A stretch of DNA of 13,609 nt from JAGOJE01 sp964553715 (GTDB lineage: Bacteria; Pseudomonadota; Alphaproteobacteria; Rickettsiales; Rickettsiaceae). The stretch spans positions 1 through 13,609 of the forward strand of contig CAZKKY010000024.1 of NCBI GenBank assembly GCA_964553715.1, in the 5' to 3' direction. The translations under genes and the position numbers were made by a program. Within the stretch, counting starts at the first letter, position 1. The number at the start of each line of letters is the position of its first letter. Below the pieces are notes generated by a model, which was not told where the DNA came from, did no database searches, and saw nothing but the letters and a program-made list of their open reading frames with translations. Positions 1-7,300 of this stretch are shown here, in pieces.

Positions 1-1190
1 CTTCTTCTAGCGGTGAAGCGAGTTATAATTTAGGAAGTGGCGTGGAAGCTCAAGCGCAGCAAAATTATGAAGAAGCAGAGTCAAATAATGAATCTATACA
101 TAATTCTTTTACAGAGTCGAAGGCGAATACTATATCCAAAGCAGCTAGTTATCTAGAGCAAATAGCAGAACATACAAGGACATCCGATGGGTATAATATT
201 GATCAGTCTACAGAAGATGGCAAGGCTGTGCATAAAGCATTAACAGAGATAGATGCTATAAATAAAACAAACAACCATGGATGGCAACAAAATGCAAGAG
301 CATATGCGGACGCAAATTCCGGTATTAGTATCAAGTTATTAGGGCTAGAGCTGAATATAAAATCTGGCGCAGAAGTATCAGCAGCAAATATTAGTGAGCA
401 AGGGGTTAATGAACATGGTACTATAAACAATGATGAAGGTACGAGTGAAACTTATAATAATAATGATAGTGCTCATCACTCACAAAATTTTTCTGAAGAA
501 CAAGAAAAAATGAATTCTTTAGGTAAAGAATATAGAGAATCGTTTGAAGAAACAAAGCGTCTAGAGAAATTAGAATCAATTAGTCATGATCAGTTACAAA
601 AAGCTTCTCATGCTTTGAATTATGCCCGAAGTCAATCGGCACATACAAATCAAGATGTATATCAAGAAGTTTTAGATGGTGTAGCTAAAAAAGTGGGATC
701 TTATAGTAATGCGAAAAAATTAGTTGATACTAGAGCGCCAGAAGCAATAAATGTATTTGAAACTATAGCTTCAAAACGACTTTCTGAAATTGAGGGCAAA
801 ATTAAGAACAGCAAAGAAGAAAATAGTAGTAAAGCTGTATTTAATAGTAAATCACAAGATTTTGATGAACCATATAGTAATCAAGTGTCTTCTAAAAATA
901 TTGGCCAAAAAGCTGTAGAGATAGCTGAAGAAAATGGTTTGAGTGAATTCAAAGTTACTGCTAAACAAGATGAAATGGAGAGCAAAAACAAACGAGAATA
1001 TCACGATAGAAGAGAGAATAATCAAAATAGTTATAATCGTATTAATGAGCAGATTAATTCTAAGAAACAAAAACTAAAAGAAGAAATAAATCAATACGAT
1101 CAAAATAGAAATGTTATACAGGAAAATTTAGATTTAACGGATTTAGGCAAAAAAATATTATCTACTGGTCGTAAGAAAGATGATAAATAA
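1..1190 (+). CDS. traG: F-type conjugation protein TraG, C-terminal part (5' end outside window)
   Basis: The frame is open from the first full codon (position 3) to the TAA at 1188-1190, so this is the 3' part of a longer gene; the GTG at 42 is an internal valine. About 396 residues are visible. They are hydrophilic, rich in Asn, Ser, Glu and Gln, and have no membrane segment. The order of motifs resembles the periplasmic half of F-type TraG: a Ser/Asn-rich stretch, a short glycine/leucine patch (GISIKLLGLELNIKSGAEVS), a helical segment with SISHDQLQKASHALNYARSQS, then a charged coiled-coil tail ending KKDDK. In the F family the N-terminal membrane half helps assemble the pilus, and this C-terminal half stabilises mating pairs and takes part in entry exclusion. 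The N-terminal half cannot be checked here. F-like tra genes are common in Rickettsiales integrative elements, where traD usually lies next to traG; it is absent here. Confidence 0.8.
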   Translation, partial: SSSGEASYNLGSGVEAQAQQNYEEAESNNESIHNSFTESKANTISKAASYLEQIAEHTRTSDGYNIDQSTEDGKAVHKALTEIDAINKTNNHGWQQNARAYADANSGISIKLLGLELNIKSGAEVSAANISEQGVNEHGTINNDEGTSETYNNNDSAHHSQNFSEEQEKMNSLGKEYRESFEETKRLEKLESISHDQLQKASHALNYARSQSAHTNQDVYQEVLDGVAKKVGSYSNAKKLVDTRAPEAINVFETIASKRLSEIEGKIKNSKEENSSKAVFNSKSQDFDEPYSNQVSSKNIGQKAVEIAEENGLSEFKVTAKQDEMESKNKREYHDRRENNQNSYNRINEQINSKKQKLKEEINQYDQNRNVIQENLDLTDLGKKILSTGRKKDDK

Positions 1191-1766
1191 TTACTTCCTC
1201 TTATGATAAATATTGCCAGAGAGATAGCTACAAGATGGATTATTCCACCAGCGCTTAGAGTTAGGGGTACTAGGAAGAGCGCTACCACCATATACTATTT
1301 TGATTTGAGGGCGAAATATTATGAAGATAGGGATTTTTTTACGGTTAAATAGGTAAGTAGGTATGAAAAAGAATGAAAAGACAACAACACACCAATTTAT
1401 GGAAGGCTTTAGATGCAATACATTAACTAGTATGAATATAACTAATGCCAAAGAGAAAATAGTGAGGAAAGGATGTGGCAATTTATTTAAATCTATTTCT
1501 TTCTCATTCATATCAAAATATTTATCATCTTCTGTTACGGTAATAATGTTATGTTTTCTTACTATAATTGGCATTACGACAAATAAAAAAAATAGTAAGA
1601 AAAACATTCCTTTATCACTATTAATTAGCCCTGCTATAGAGAAAGCAATGGAAAAAGAAAGAGCGAAGATTATATTCCAAAAATTGATATTTGTTCTTAA
1701 TCTTTCAGGGATTTTATTTATTACTTTATGTTTTAAATTATTTAGCTTTGTAAAATATAACATCAT
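1191..1766 (-). CDS. Hypothetical four-helix inner-membrane protein
   Basis: The 191-residue product is not recognised. It begins with a short basic segment, then has four hydrophobic stretches near residues 29-48, 53-69, 100-118 and 124-140. These are joined by an acidic loop (TEDDKYFDMNEKEIDLN) and followed by a basic tail. Alternating helices and charged loops are what a real small membrane protein shows. The opposite-strand reading over the same bases has no such order. Two ATG codons are adjacent (1764-1766 and 1761-1763); an AGG about 6 bases before the second makes the second the likelier start. The gene converges on traG with no intervening base: its stop (1191-1193) touches the traG stop. 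A minus-strand promoter candidate and a 12-bp tandem repeat lie upstream. Its location suggests a mobile-element accessory membrane protein, but nothing shows its function. Confidence 0.6.
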   Translation of the reverse strand: MMLYFTKLNNLKHKVINKIPERLRTNINFWNIIFALSFSIAFSIAGLINSDKGMFFLLFFLFVVMPIIVRKHNIITVTEDDKYFDMNEKEIDLNKLPHPFLTIFSLALVIFILVNVLHLKPSINWCVVVFSFFFIPTYLFNRKKIPIFIIFRPQIKIVYGGSALPSTPNSKRWWNNPSCSYLSGNIYHKRK

Positions 1767-1791
1767 CCACCTATTATATGCTTTAACTATA

Positions 1792-1815
1792 GCGCCTGTA
1801 ACAGCCCCTGTAACA
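1792..1815. repeat. Two tandem 12-bp units, 11/12 identical
   Basis: GCGCCTGTAACA (1792-1803) is followed directly by GCCCCTGTAACA (1804-1815). The pair lies between the start of the minus-strand membrane gene and its promoter candidate, where it could serve as an operator. It could equally be a chance small duplication. Confidence 0.5.
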
Positions 1816-1836
1816 AACCATTACTTACGAAGATTG

Positions 1837-1866
1837 ATTCTATCATAAGTTGTTTAAGAATTACAA
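1837..1866 (-). promoter_or_regulatory. Candidate sigma-70 promoter for the minus-strand membrane gene
   Basis: Read on the minus strand, TTGTAA (1866-1861) is followed after 18 bases by TAGAAT (1842-1837). Both hexamers are near the consensus and the spacing is acceptable. The start codon is about 70 bases downstream, with the tandem 12-bp repeat between. Such matches are common in AT-rich DNA, so this rests mostly on position. Confidence 0.35.
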
Positions 1867-1950
1867 TAGCTTATTATGTTTAGTTACATAAATTTTACAG
1901 GCAAAAAGCGAAATAAAGGATAAAAACTATTGGAAATGAGACTAGTATAT

Positions 1951-2038
1951 TTACACATAAACCCCAAAAAAGAATTATATGTAAAATATTTTTTAGTAAA
2001 TTACTTACATGTAATTTATAAATAACGATTATGTGTAA
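1951..2038. promoter_or_regulatory. Symmetric array of four 10-bp boxes (operator-like nested palindrome)
   Basis: Four boxes are visible: TTACACATAA (1951-1960), TTATATGTAA (1975-1984), TTACATGTAA (2005-2014) and TTATGTGTAA (2029-2038). The third is a perfect palindrome, and the outer two are perfect inverted repeats of each other. Start-to-start distances are 24, 30 and 24, so both the outer and inner pairs share one centre at 1994.5. The last box ends just before the ribosome binding site of the ATPase gene. The layout suits a dimeric DNA-binding protein that acts cooperatively at the promoter of the downstream gene. It might instead be a partition, recombination or element-end site. No -35/-10 pair stands out inside it. 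Confidence 0.55.
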
Positions 2039-2043
2039 GTGAT

Positions 2044-2050
2044 AGGAGAG
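2044..2050 (+). promoter_or_regulatory. Ribosome binding site that fixes the ATPase start
   Basis: AGGAGAG lies 3 bases before the ATG at 2054 (AGGAG itself is 5 bases away). It would sit inside the coding region if the in-frame GTG at 2039 were used, so ATG 2054 is the start. Confidence 0.7.
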
Positions 2051-2053
2051 TTT

Positions 2054-2770
2054 ATGACATCATTTATTGGAAGACAAAAGGAACTTGGACTACTGGGCCA
2101 GTTATCTAAAACAAAAGCTAATCTAGTAGTTATTAAAGGCCGAAGACGTATTGGTAAAAGTCGTTTTGTTGAAGAATTTGCTAAAAATAAAGAATTTATT
2201 AGGTTTACTGGTATACCGCCAGAAGATAGAGTAACTGCGCAAATGCAGAGGGAAGTTTTTGCAAAACAGTTGAGCCTAGAATTAAGTCTACCATATTTGA
2301 TTTCAGATGATTGGGCTAGTTTATTTGAATGGTTATTTAAGAATTTACAGAATAAACCATATGTTATTTTGTTTGATGAAATTTCATGGATGGGATCAAA
2401 GGACCCCACATTTCTTGGTAAATTAAAAAATGCATGGGATATTTATTTAAGTAAAATAGATGGTTTAGTTATTATTTTATGTGGCAGCGTATCTACTTGG
2501 ATAGAAGAAAATATTGTAAAGAGTACAGCTTTTTTTGGCCGAATATCACTTTATATTAAATTAGACGAATTATCTATATCTGAAAGTAACTTGTTCCTTG
2601 AGCAACAAGGGTTTAAGAGATCAATAAGTGAGAAATTTAAATTGCTAACTGCTATCGGCGGAGTGCCTTGGTATTTAGAACAAATCAATGGTAAGTTATC
2701 GGCAGATGAAAATCTTAAAAATTTGTTTTTTACTAAGAATTCTCTGCGTTATCACAAGAGTTTAATTTGA
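2054..2770 (+). CDS. N-terminal half of split AAA ATPase (nucleotide-binding domain)
   Basis: The 238-residue product holds the complete nucleotide-binding core. It starts with the family signature FIGRQKEL. The Walker A motif is GRRRIGKS at residues 29-36. The Walker B motif is VILFDE at 104-109, followed by the sensor-like strand VIILCGSVSTW and then GGVPWYLEQ in the lid region. This matches prokaryotic STAND-like ATPases of the ATPase_2 type. The last eight or so residues (LRYHKSLI) are out of frame with the family. The C-terminal regulatory and nuclease-like part is encoded in the next frame. The box array upstream probably controls this gene. Confidence 0.75.
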   Translation: MTSFIGRQKELGLLGQLSKTKANLVVIKGRRRIGKSRFVEEFAKNKEFIRFTGIPPEDRVTAQMQREVFAKQLSLELSLPYLISDDWASLFEWLFKNLQNKPYVILFDEISWMGSKDPTFLGKLKNAWDIYLSKIDGLVIILCGSVSTWIEENIVKSTAFFGRISLYIKLDELSISESNLFLEQQGFKRSISEKFKLLTAIGGVPWYLEQINGKLSADENLKNLFFTKNSLRYHKSLI

Positions 2771-3492
2771 TATTTCATGATTTGTTCGGAAGCAAAGGTG
2801 AGATTTACAAAAAGATTATAGTATTACTTAGTTCTGGGACAGCTGACTTTAATAAGATTTGTGAAAGCTTGAATTACACTAAAAGTGGTGCGATGAGTAG
2901 ATATCTTGATAATCTCATTGAGGCTTCATTTATTTCTAGGGACTTTACCTGGAGTGTTAAGAGCGGTGAAACATCTCGGCTTAGCTTGTATCGTTTGAGT
3001 GATAATTATTTACGCTTTTATATAAAATACGTAATGCCGAGTGAGCAAAGAATCTTACTAGGTAATTTTGATGATATATCAATGTCTTCTCTTCCAGAGT
3101 GGAACAGTGTGATGGGATTACAGTTTGAGAATCTGGTATTAAAGAATCGTATCAAAATACAAAAATATTTAGGTATTAAGTCCCAAGATATCATTTCTGA
3201 TAATCCTTTTTTTCAGCGTAAGACTAATGCATGCAAAGGTTGCCAGTTAGACTATATGATTCAAACAAGGTTTAATACTTTATTTGTTTGTGAAATAAAA
3301 TTTTCAACCAAAGAAATTACCTCTAATATCATAGATATTATGAAAACAAAATTATCAAATCTTGTTGTTCCGAAGGGTTTTGCATGTTTACCTGTGCTTA
3401 TACATATAGGGGGGGTATCTGATGAAGTTATTGATTCAAGATATTTTACTGAAATTATTGATTTTAGTAATTTCTTAGAGGGAAAAGATTAA
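2767..3492 (+). CDS. C-terminal half of split AAA ATPase (winged-helix and PD-(D/E)XK-like domain)
   Basis: This frame is open from 2737; a TTG at 2767 is only a possible start and has no good ribosome binding site, so the fragment is probably not translated independently. The first part (IFHDLFGSKGEIYKKIIVLL, then a segment resembling a winged helix around SGAMSRYLDNLIEASFI) is the usual second domain of these ATPases. The DUF234-like end carries a GLQFENLVL helix. It also has an Asp in CQLDYM (3250-3252) and EIK in FVCEIKF (Glu 3292-3294, Lys 3298-3300). The spacing D-x13-E-x-K matches the PD-(D/E)XK nuclease fold, so the site may be catalytic. It overlaps the N-terminal frame by 4 bases and is followed 16 bases later by the transglycosylase gene. 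Confidence 0.65.
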   Translation: MIFHDLFGSKGEIYKKIIVLLSSGTADFNKICESLNYTKSGAMSRYLDNLIEASFISRDFTWSVKSGETSRLSLYRLSDNYLRFYIKYVMPSEQRILLGNFDDISMSSLPEWNSVMGLQFENLVLKNRIKIQKYLGIKSQDIISDNPFFQRKTNACKGCQLDYMIQTRFNTLFVCEIKFSTKEITSNIIDIMKTKLSNLVVPKGFACLPVLIHIGGVSDEVIDSRYFTEIIDFSNFLEGKD

Positions 3493-3508
3493 AAAAGAGA
3501 CGGACATT

Positions 3509-4078
3509 ATGTTTGCTAACTCATTACCTGGGATTCGGATATTTTCATATCAAGTTATATTATTTTTATCTTTTTGCTGTAATAATGCTCATGCAGATCA
3601 GAATAAGATAAGTAAAACAGATAATATTTACTTAAATGAGGACATGTCTAAGATTGAATATCTAATTCGTAATGTAGAAATAAAGTACAATATACCAAAA
3701 GGCTTACTTGCATCTATTGCTAAGGTAGAATCTAGTAATAATCCATTTGCGATTAATGTTAATGGTAATAGCTATTTTGCAAAGGATAAAGATGATGCAA
3801 AAAAATATATCTTATCATATTTAAGAAAAGGAATCAGGAATATTGATATTGGTGTAATGCAAATAAACTTGCGCTGGCATAGTAAGGAATTTGAAGATTT
3901 AGACCATATGTTGTCACCTAATTCTAATATTGATTATGCAGGTCAATTACTATCTTCTTTATCTAGGAAATATGGCGGAGATTGGCATAAATCTGTTAGA
4001 CATTATCATTCTTTTCGTCCTGAGAATTATAAAAAATATTCTAGAAAAGTAGTATTAACTTGGCTAGAATCGATTTAA
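3509..4078 (+). CDS. Secreted lytic transglycosylase (SLT/VirB1-like)
   Basis: The 189-residue protein has an N-terminal hydrophobic signal segment (about residues 9-26) ending in AHA before Asp30, a good signal-peptidase site. The mature part is one lysozyme-like SLT domain. The catalytic glutamate is probably Glu74 in IAKVESSNNPFAIN. The second conserved block is DIGVMQINLRWH (113-124). Late aromatic and asparagine positions (GGDWHKSVRHYHS) also fit. Such enzymes cut peptidoglycan in the periplasm, and small versions (VirB1, IagB and F-plasmid Orf169 types) open the wall for secretion or conjugation machines. It is close behind the split ATPase and probably shares its transcript. Its presence near traG suggests, without proving, a role in conjugation. 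A weak GA-rich ribosome binding site precedes ATG 3509. Confidence 0.85.
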   Translation: MFANSLPGIRIFSYQVILFLSFCCNNAHADQNKISKTDNIYLNEDMSKIEYLIRNVEIKYNIPKGLLASIAKVESSNNPFAINVNGNSYFAKDKDDAKKYILSYLRKGIRNIDIGVMQINLRWHSKEFEDLDHMLSPNSNIDYAGQLLSSLSRKYGGDWHKSVRHYHSFRPENYKKYSRKVVLTWLESI

Positions 4079-4175
4079 ATACAATCAAGCAATTCTATTA
4101 ACGCTAACATCTGTACATAGATAGATTTTATTGATTACAGTAATAATTTATAGTTTTTGACTTGCTTGTACTGAT

Positions 4176-4213
4176 AATAAGCCGTAAATTCAAATTCTTA
4201 CAGCTTATTTTTG
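4176..4213 (+). terminator. Terminator-like hairpin after the transglycosylase gene
   Basis: AATAAGCCGTAA (4176-4187) pairs with TTACAGCTTATT (4198-4209) around a 10-base loop, with one C-A mismatch. The right arm runs into a T-rich stretch (TTATTTTTG), as in rho-independent terminators. It lies about 100 bases after the stop of the transglycosylase. The stem is AT-rich, so strength is uncertain. Confidence 0.5.
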
Positions 4214-4241
4214 CTAGCAAATATTTAGTTATATTTAGCAA
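4211..4241. repeat. TTGCTAGCAA palindrome with a nearby partial copy
   Basis: A perfect 10-bp palindrome TTGCTAGCAA (4211-4220) is followed by TTAGCAA at 4235-4241, which can also pair with its left half. It could be an operator or a second small hairpin after the terminator. The rest of the 289-base gap between the transglycosylase and TPR genes shows no reading frame of note. Confidence 0.3.
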
Positions 4242-4291
4242 CCTTAAGATCAAATTACTGTCTTTGACCTACTCAAGGGTTTAATTAGCGA

Positions 4292-4319
4292 TTGTGTTTT
4301 TACATAAAACGTTTATGAT
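4292..4319 (+). promoter_or_regulatory. Candidate promoter of the TPR operon, with overlapping palindrome
   Basis: TTGTGT (4292-4297) and TATGAT (4314-4319) are separated by 16 bases, close to the sigma-70 pattern, about 50 bases before the TPR start. The spacer and -10 box include CATAAA-acg-TTTATG (4303-4317), a dyad where a repressor could bind. A ribosome binding site AGGGA (4354-4358) follows at suitable distance from ATG 4368. Confidence 0.45.
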
Positions 4320-4367
4320 GAGTGGAAAGAATAGATAACAATAAAAGAGAAAAAGGGATTATAAATT

Positions 4368-7300
4368 ATGGGTCTTGATAGCCTATATAAAGAAGTTTCT
4401 GATATAAAAGATACTCTAAAAATTGATCTTAGTCCCATAAAAACACTTAATCCTAGAAATTATCATGATAGTAATGATTTTCGATCACCTTGTGGCATAG
4501 ACTATGATCATTTAGAACCAAATTATTATATTAAAAAGACTTGGGACAGTTTAGTTAATAAAGTTTTAGAAAATGGTCATGTTGCTGTAACAGAAACGCA
4601 AATATATCAAAACGAAACTATCTCCAGTACACCAAAAATAGATGCTGGTGATGCACTAGTTAACATGGGTAAATACGATGAAGCTCTAGAGATATATAGA
4701 AATATAATATCATCGGCTCCTGATTCTTACGTATCTCATTCTAGGTTAGTTAATACTTTATCGAGACTACATAGGTTTGAGGAAGCATTAGATGTATGTG
4801 ACAAAGGATTATTAATACATCAAGGAGATCCAGAATTACATAATAATAGAGGTGACGTATTATTTTATCTTGGAATGTATAATGAAGCAATAGATTCTTA
4901 TAGTAGAGCCTTAGAGATCAATCCTGATTATTTCTCAAGTCATAACAACAAAGGCAATGCGTTTCTGATGATCAAAGATTATGATTCAGCGATTGCATCA
5001 TATGATAAAGCTATTGAGATTCAACATAATTTTTATGCTTATCGTAATAAGGGTCATGCGCTAATAACTATAGGAAAATTTGCTGATTCTGTTTTAGCAT
5101 ATGAAAATGCTTTAGCATTACAAAAAGATCCTATCTGCTATAATAACTTAGGTAATTCTCTTATCGCATTAGGTAAAAGACTGGATGCAATACAAGCATT
5201 TGATAATGCAATAAATTTGGATTCTAATTTTGCTATAGCTTATTTTAATAAGGGACAGACCCTTCTTTTGCAGGGTGAATTGCTTCTTGCAAGAGACGCT
5301 TATAAAATCGTAGTAACATTACAACCAAGTAATGTGCATGCTTACTACAATATAGGTAGTATTTCCTTAAGACTAGGGGATTTTGAGTCGGCGCGCGAAG
5401 CATGTGTTGCAGTTACAAGGTTACTACCGAATGAAAGTGGTCCATATAATAATTTAGGTAATGTTCTAGCTGCCTTAGGTAGACATGCTGAAGCAATTGA
5501 TGCATACCAAGAAGGAATCAGGTTAGCACCTCTAGAGTCAGTACATTATAATGGTATGGGTAACACTTTTTTTGCATTAAATAGATTAGAAGAATCAATT
5601 GCATCATATAATAATGCAATCAAATTAAAGCCTGAATTCCCAGAACCGTATAATGGAAAAGGAAATAGTTTGTTAATGCTTGGCAAATATGAAGAAGCTA
5701 TAAAGTCCTATAATAAGGCTATAGAACTGGGGCCCAGTGCTTCCTGTTACAGTAATAAAGCTAATGCGCTTATGATAATGGGTAAAAATGAGGAAGCATT
5801 ATTTTATTACAGAGAAGCAATAAAATTACAACCTAATGATTCTGGTGTATACAATAATATAGCTAATATTTTAGCTGCTTTAGGCAGGACTGAAGAAGCT
5901 TTACTAGAGTGTGATAATGCGATAGTGTTAAATCCTAACAAATCTGAGTATTATGAGAGCAAAGGAACAATTTTATGTATTGTGGGACGATTCTTCGATG
6001 CTATAGGTGTCTTTGATAAATCCATTGAACTAGAGTCAAACAATGTGAGAATTTACAATCTTCTTATAAAAAAGGCTGATGCTTTATTTAAAATTAAGAA
6101 GAGTACTGAATCTTTGGATGTAGTTGATAATGCTATAGTGTTACAACCATACGAGAGTATTGCTTATAATAAGAAAGGTAATATTTTATACCAACTTGGT
6201 AGATATCAAGAAGCTGTAGAAATATATACTGAGGCAATTGTTTTAAATCCAGAATCTTTACCCTCTTATAATGGGAAAGGAAATAGTTTACTAATGCTAG
6301 GCAAATATGAAGAAGCTATCAAACTCTATAATCAGGCTATTGCAATAGACAAAAACTTTGCTTTTGGATATCACAATTTGGGTAGTGCTTTTGCTCACTT
6401 AGGTGATTATGAAAAATCTATAAAATATTATAGAAAAGCAATAGATTTAAAACCGGATTTTTTTGATGCTTACTTAAGTCTTGGTAAAGTACTGCGAACT
6501 ACTCATAAATATCTAGATGAAATAGAGATATATAATAAGTTAATGGATTTAAACCCTACTTATTTCAGTGTTAATTATAAAAATTTTGAGATTCATGCTG
6601 ATGAGCTATGTAAATCCCGAGAGTATGATAATGCATTAAAATGTTACAGTGAACTTACAAAATCAAAATATGGTATGATAGTGCTTTATTACACATATGC
6701 CATATTGTTATTAGATAAAGCGGGTGATCGGGCAGGGTACATTGAGAATTTAAATAAAACCCATATTTTTGTCAAAAATTTAGCAACCCACTATAACTCT
6801 AAAGCATTCGTGTTAATAAAACTTGGTTGTTACGATGAAGCAATAGAATCTTGTGATCTTGCTATCGCATTAAGAGATGATTTTGCCTCTGCTTATCATA
6901 ATAAAGGTGTAGCTTTAGCAGCAATAGGTCAACACGAGGAAGCTATTGAGCAATATGATAAAGCTATAGAGTGTAGTTTTGCTCAAGCGCATGAATTACC
7001 AGAATCCTATGTTGGAAAAGGAAGGAGTCTTTGTGCATTAGATAAACCTTCAGAAGCTATTGAGCAATATGATAAGGCATTAATTTTAAAACCTGATTAT
7101 AAAGCAGCCCACGATCATAAAGATGTAGCGTTAGCTAGTTATCAGAAAATAGATATAGATAATGATCTCAGTATAACAGAAGTACAGTTTGAAAATCTAA
7201 CTATTGATGAAGAATTAAAAGCGGATCTACAACTGCAACATAATATGTTTGGTAATTCGCAAATTAAGATAAGTGCTATAATCAGTGAAGCTGAACTAAG

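Larger units (their letters stand above)
2054..3492 (+). pseudogene. AAA family ATPase of the COG1672/DUF234 type, disrupted by a frameshift
   Basis: The two reading frames 2054-2770 and 2767-3492 together cover one ATPase of about 480 residues, the usual size for this family. The break is near 2742-2745. The first frame reads KNS and then diverges into LRYHKSLI before a stop. Removing one CT from TCTCTG restores a continuous reading KNSALSQEFNLIFHDLF, which matches the expected linker before the C-terminal domain. The cause is therefore most simply a CT duplication. Neither half has other damage, so the event is recent, a sequencing error, or the halves still work as two chains. Homologues occur in many copies in intracellular bacteria and are often linked to mobile DNA; their biological role is poorly known. 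Confidence 0.7.

Noticed and set aside
203..430. Minus-strand frame inside traG
   Set aside because: It lies antisense to well-supported coding sequence and shows no family features.
1363..1848. Plus-strand 161-codon reading frame opposite the membrane gene
   Set aside because: It is antisense to a better gene with clear membrane helices, its hydrophobic pattern reflects the complement of that gene, and it runs over the non-coding tandem repeat.
2039..2053. GTG at 2039 as the ATPase start
   Set aside because: It would place the AGGAGAG ribosome binding site inside the gene; ATG 2054 has correct spacing and gives the usual family start before FIGR.
2725..2736. Programmed -1 frameshift at the T-run in the ATPase gene
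   Set aside because: After slipping back at GTTTTTTA the new frame meets TAA at 2734-2736, so it cannot produce the second half; no other slippery site lies between that stop and 2768.
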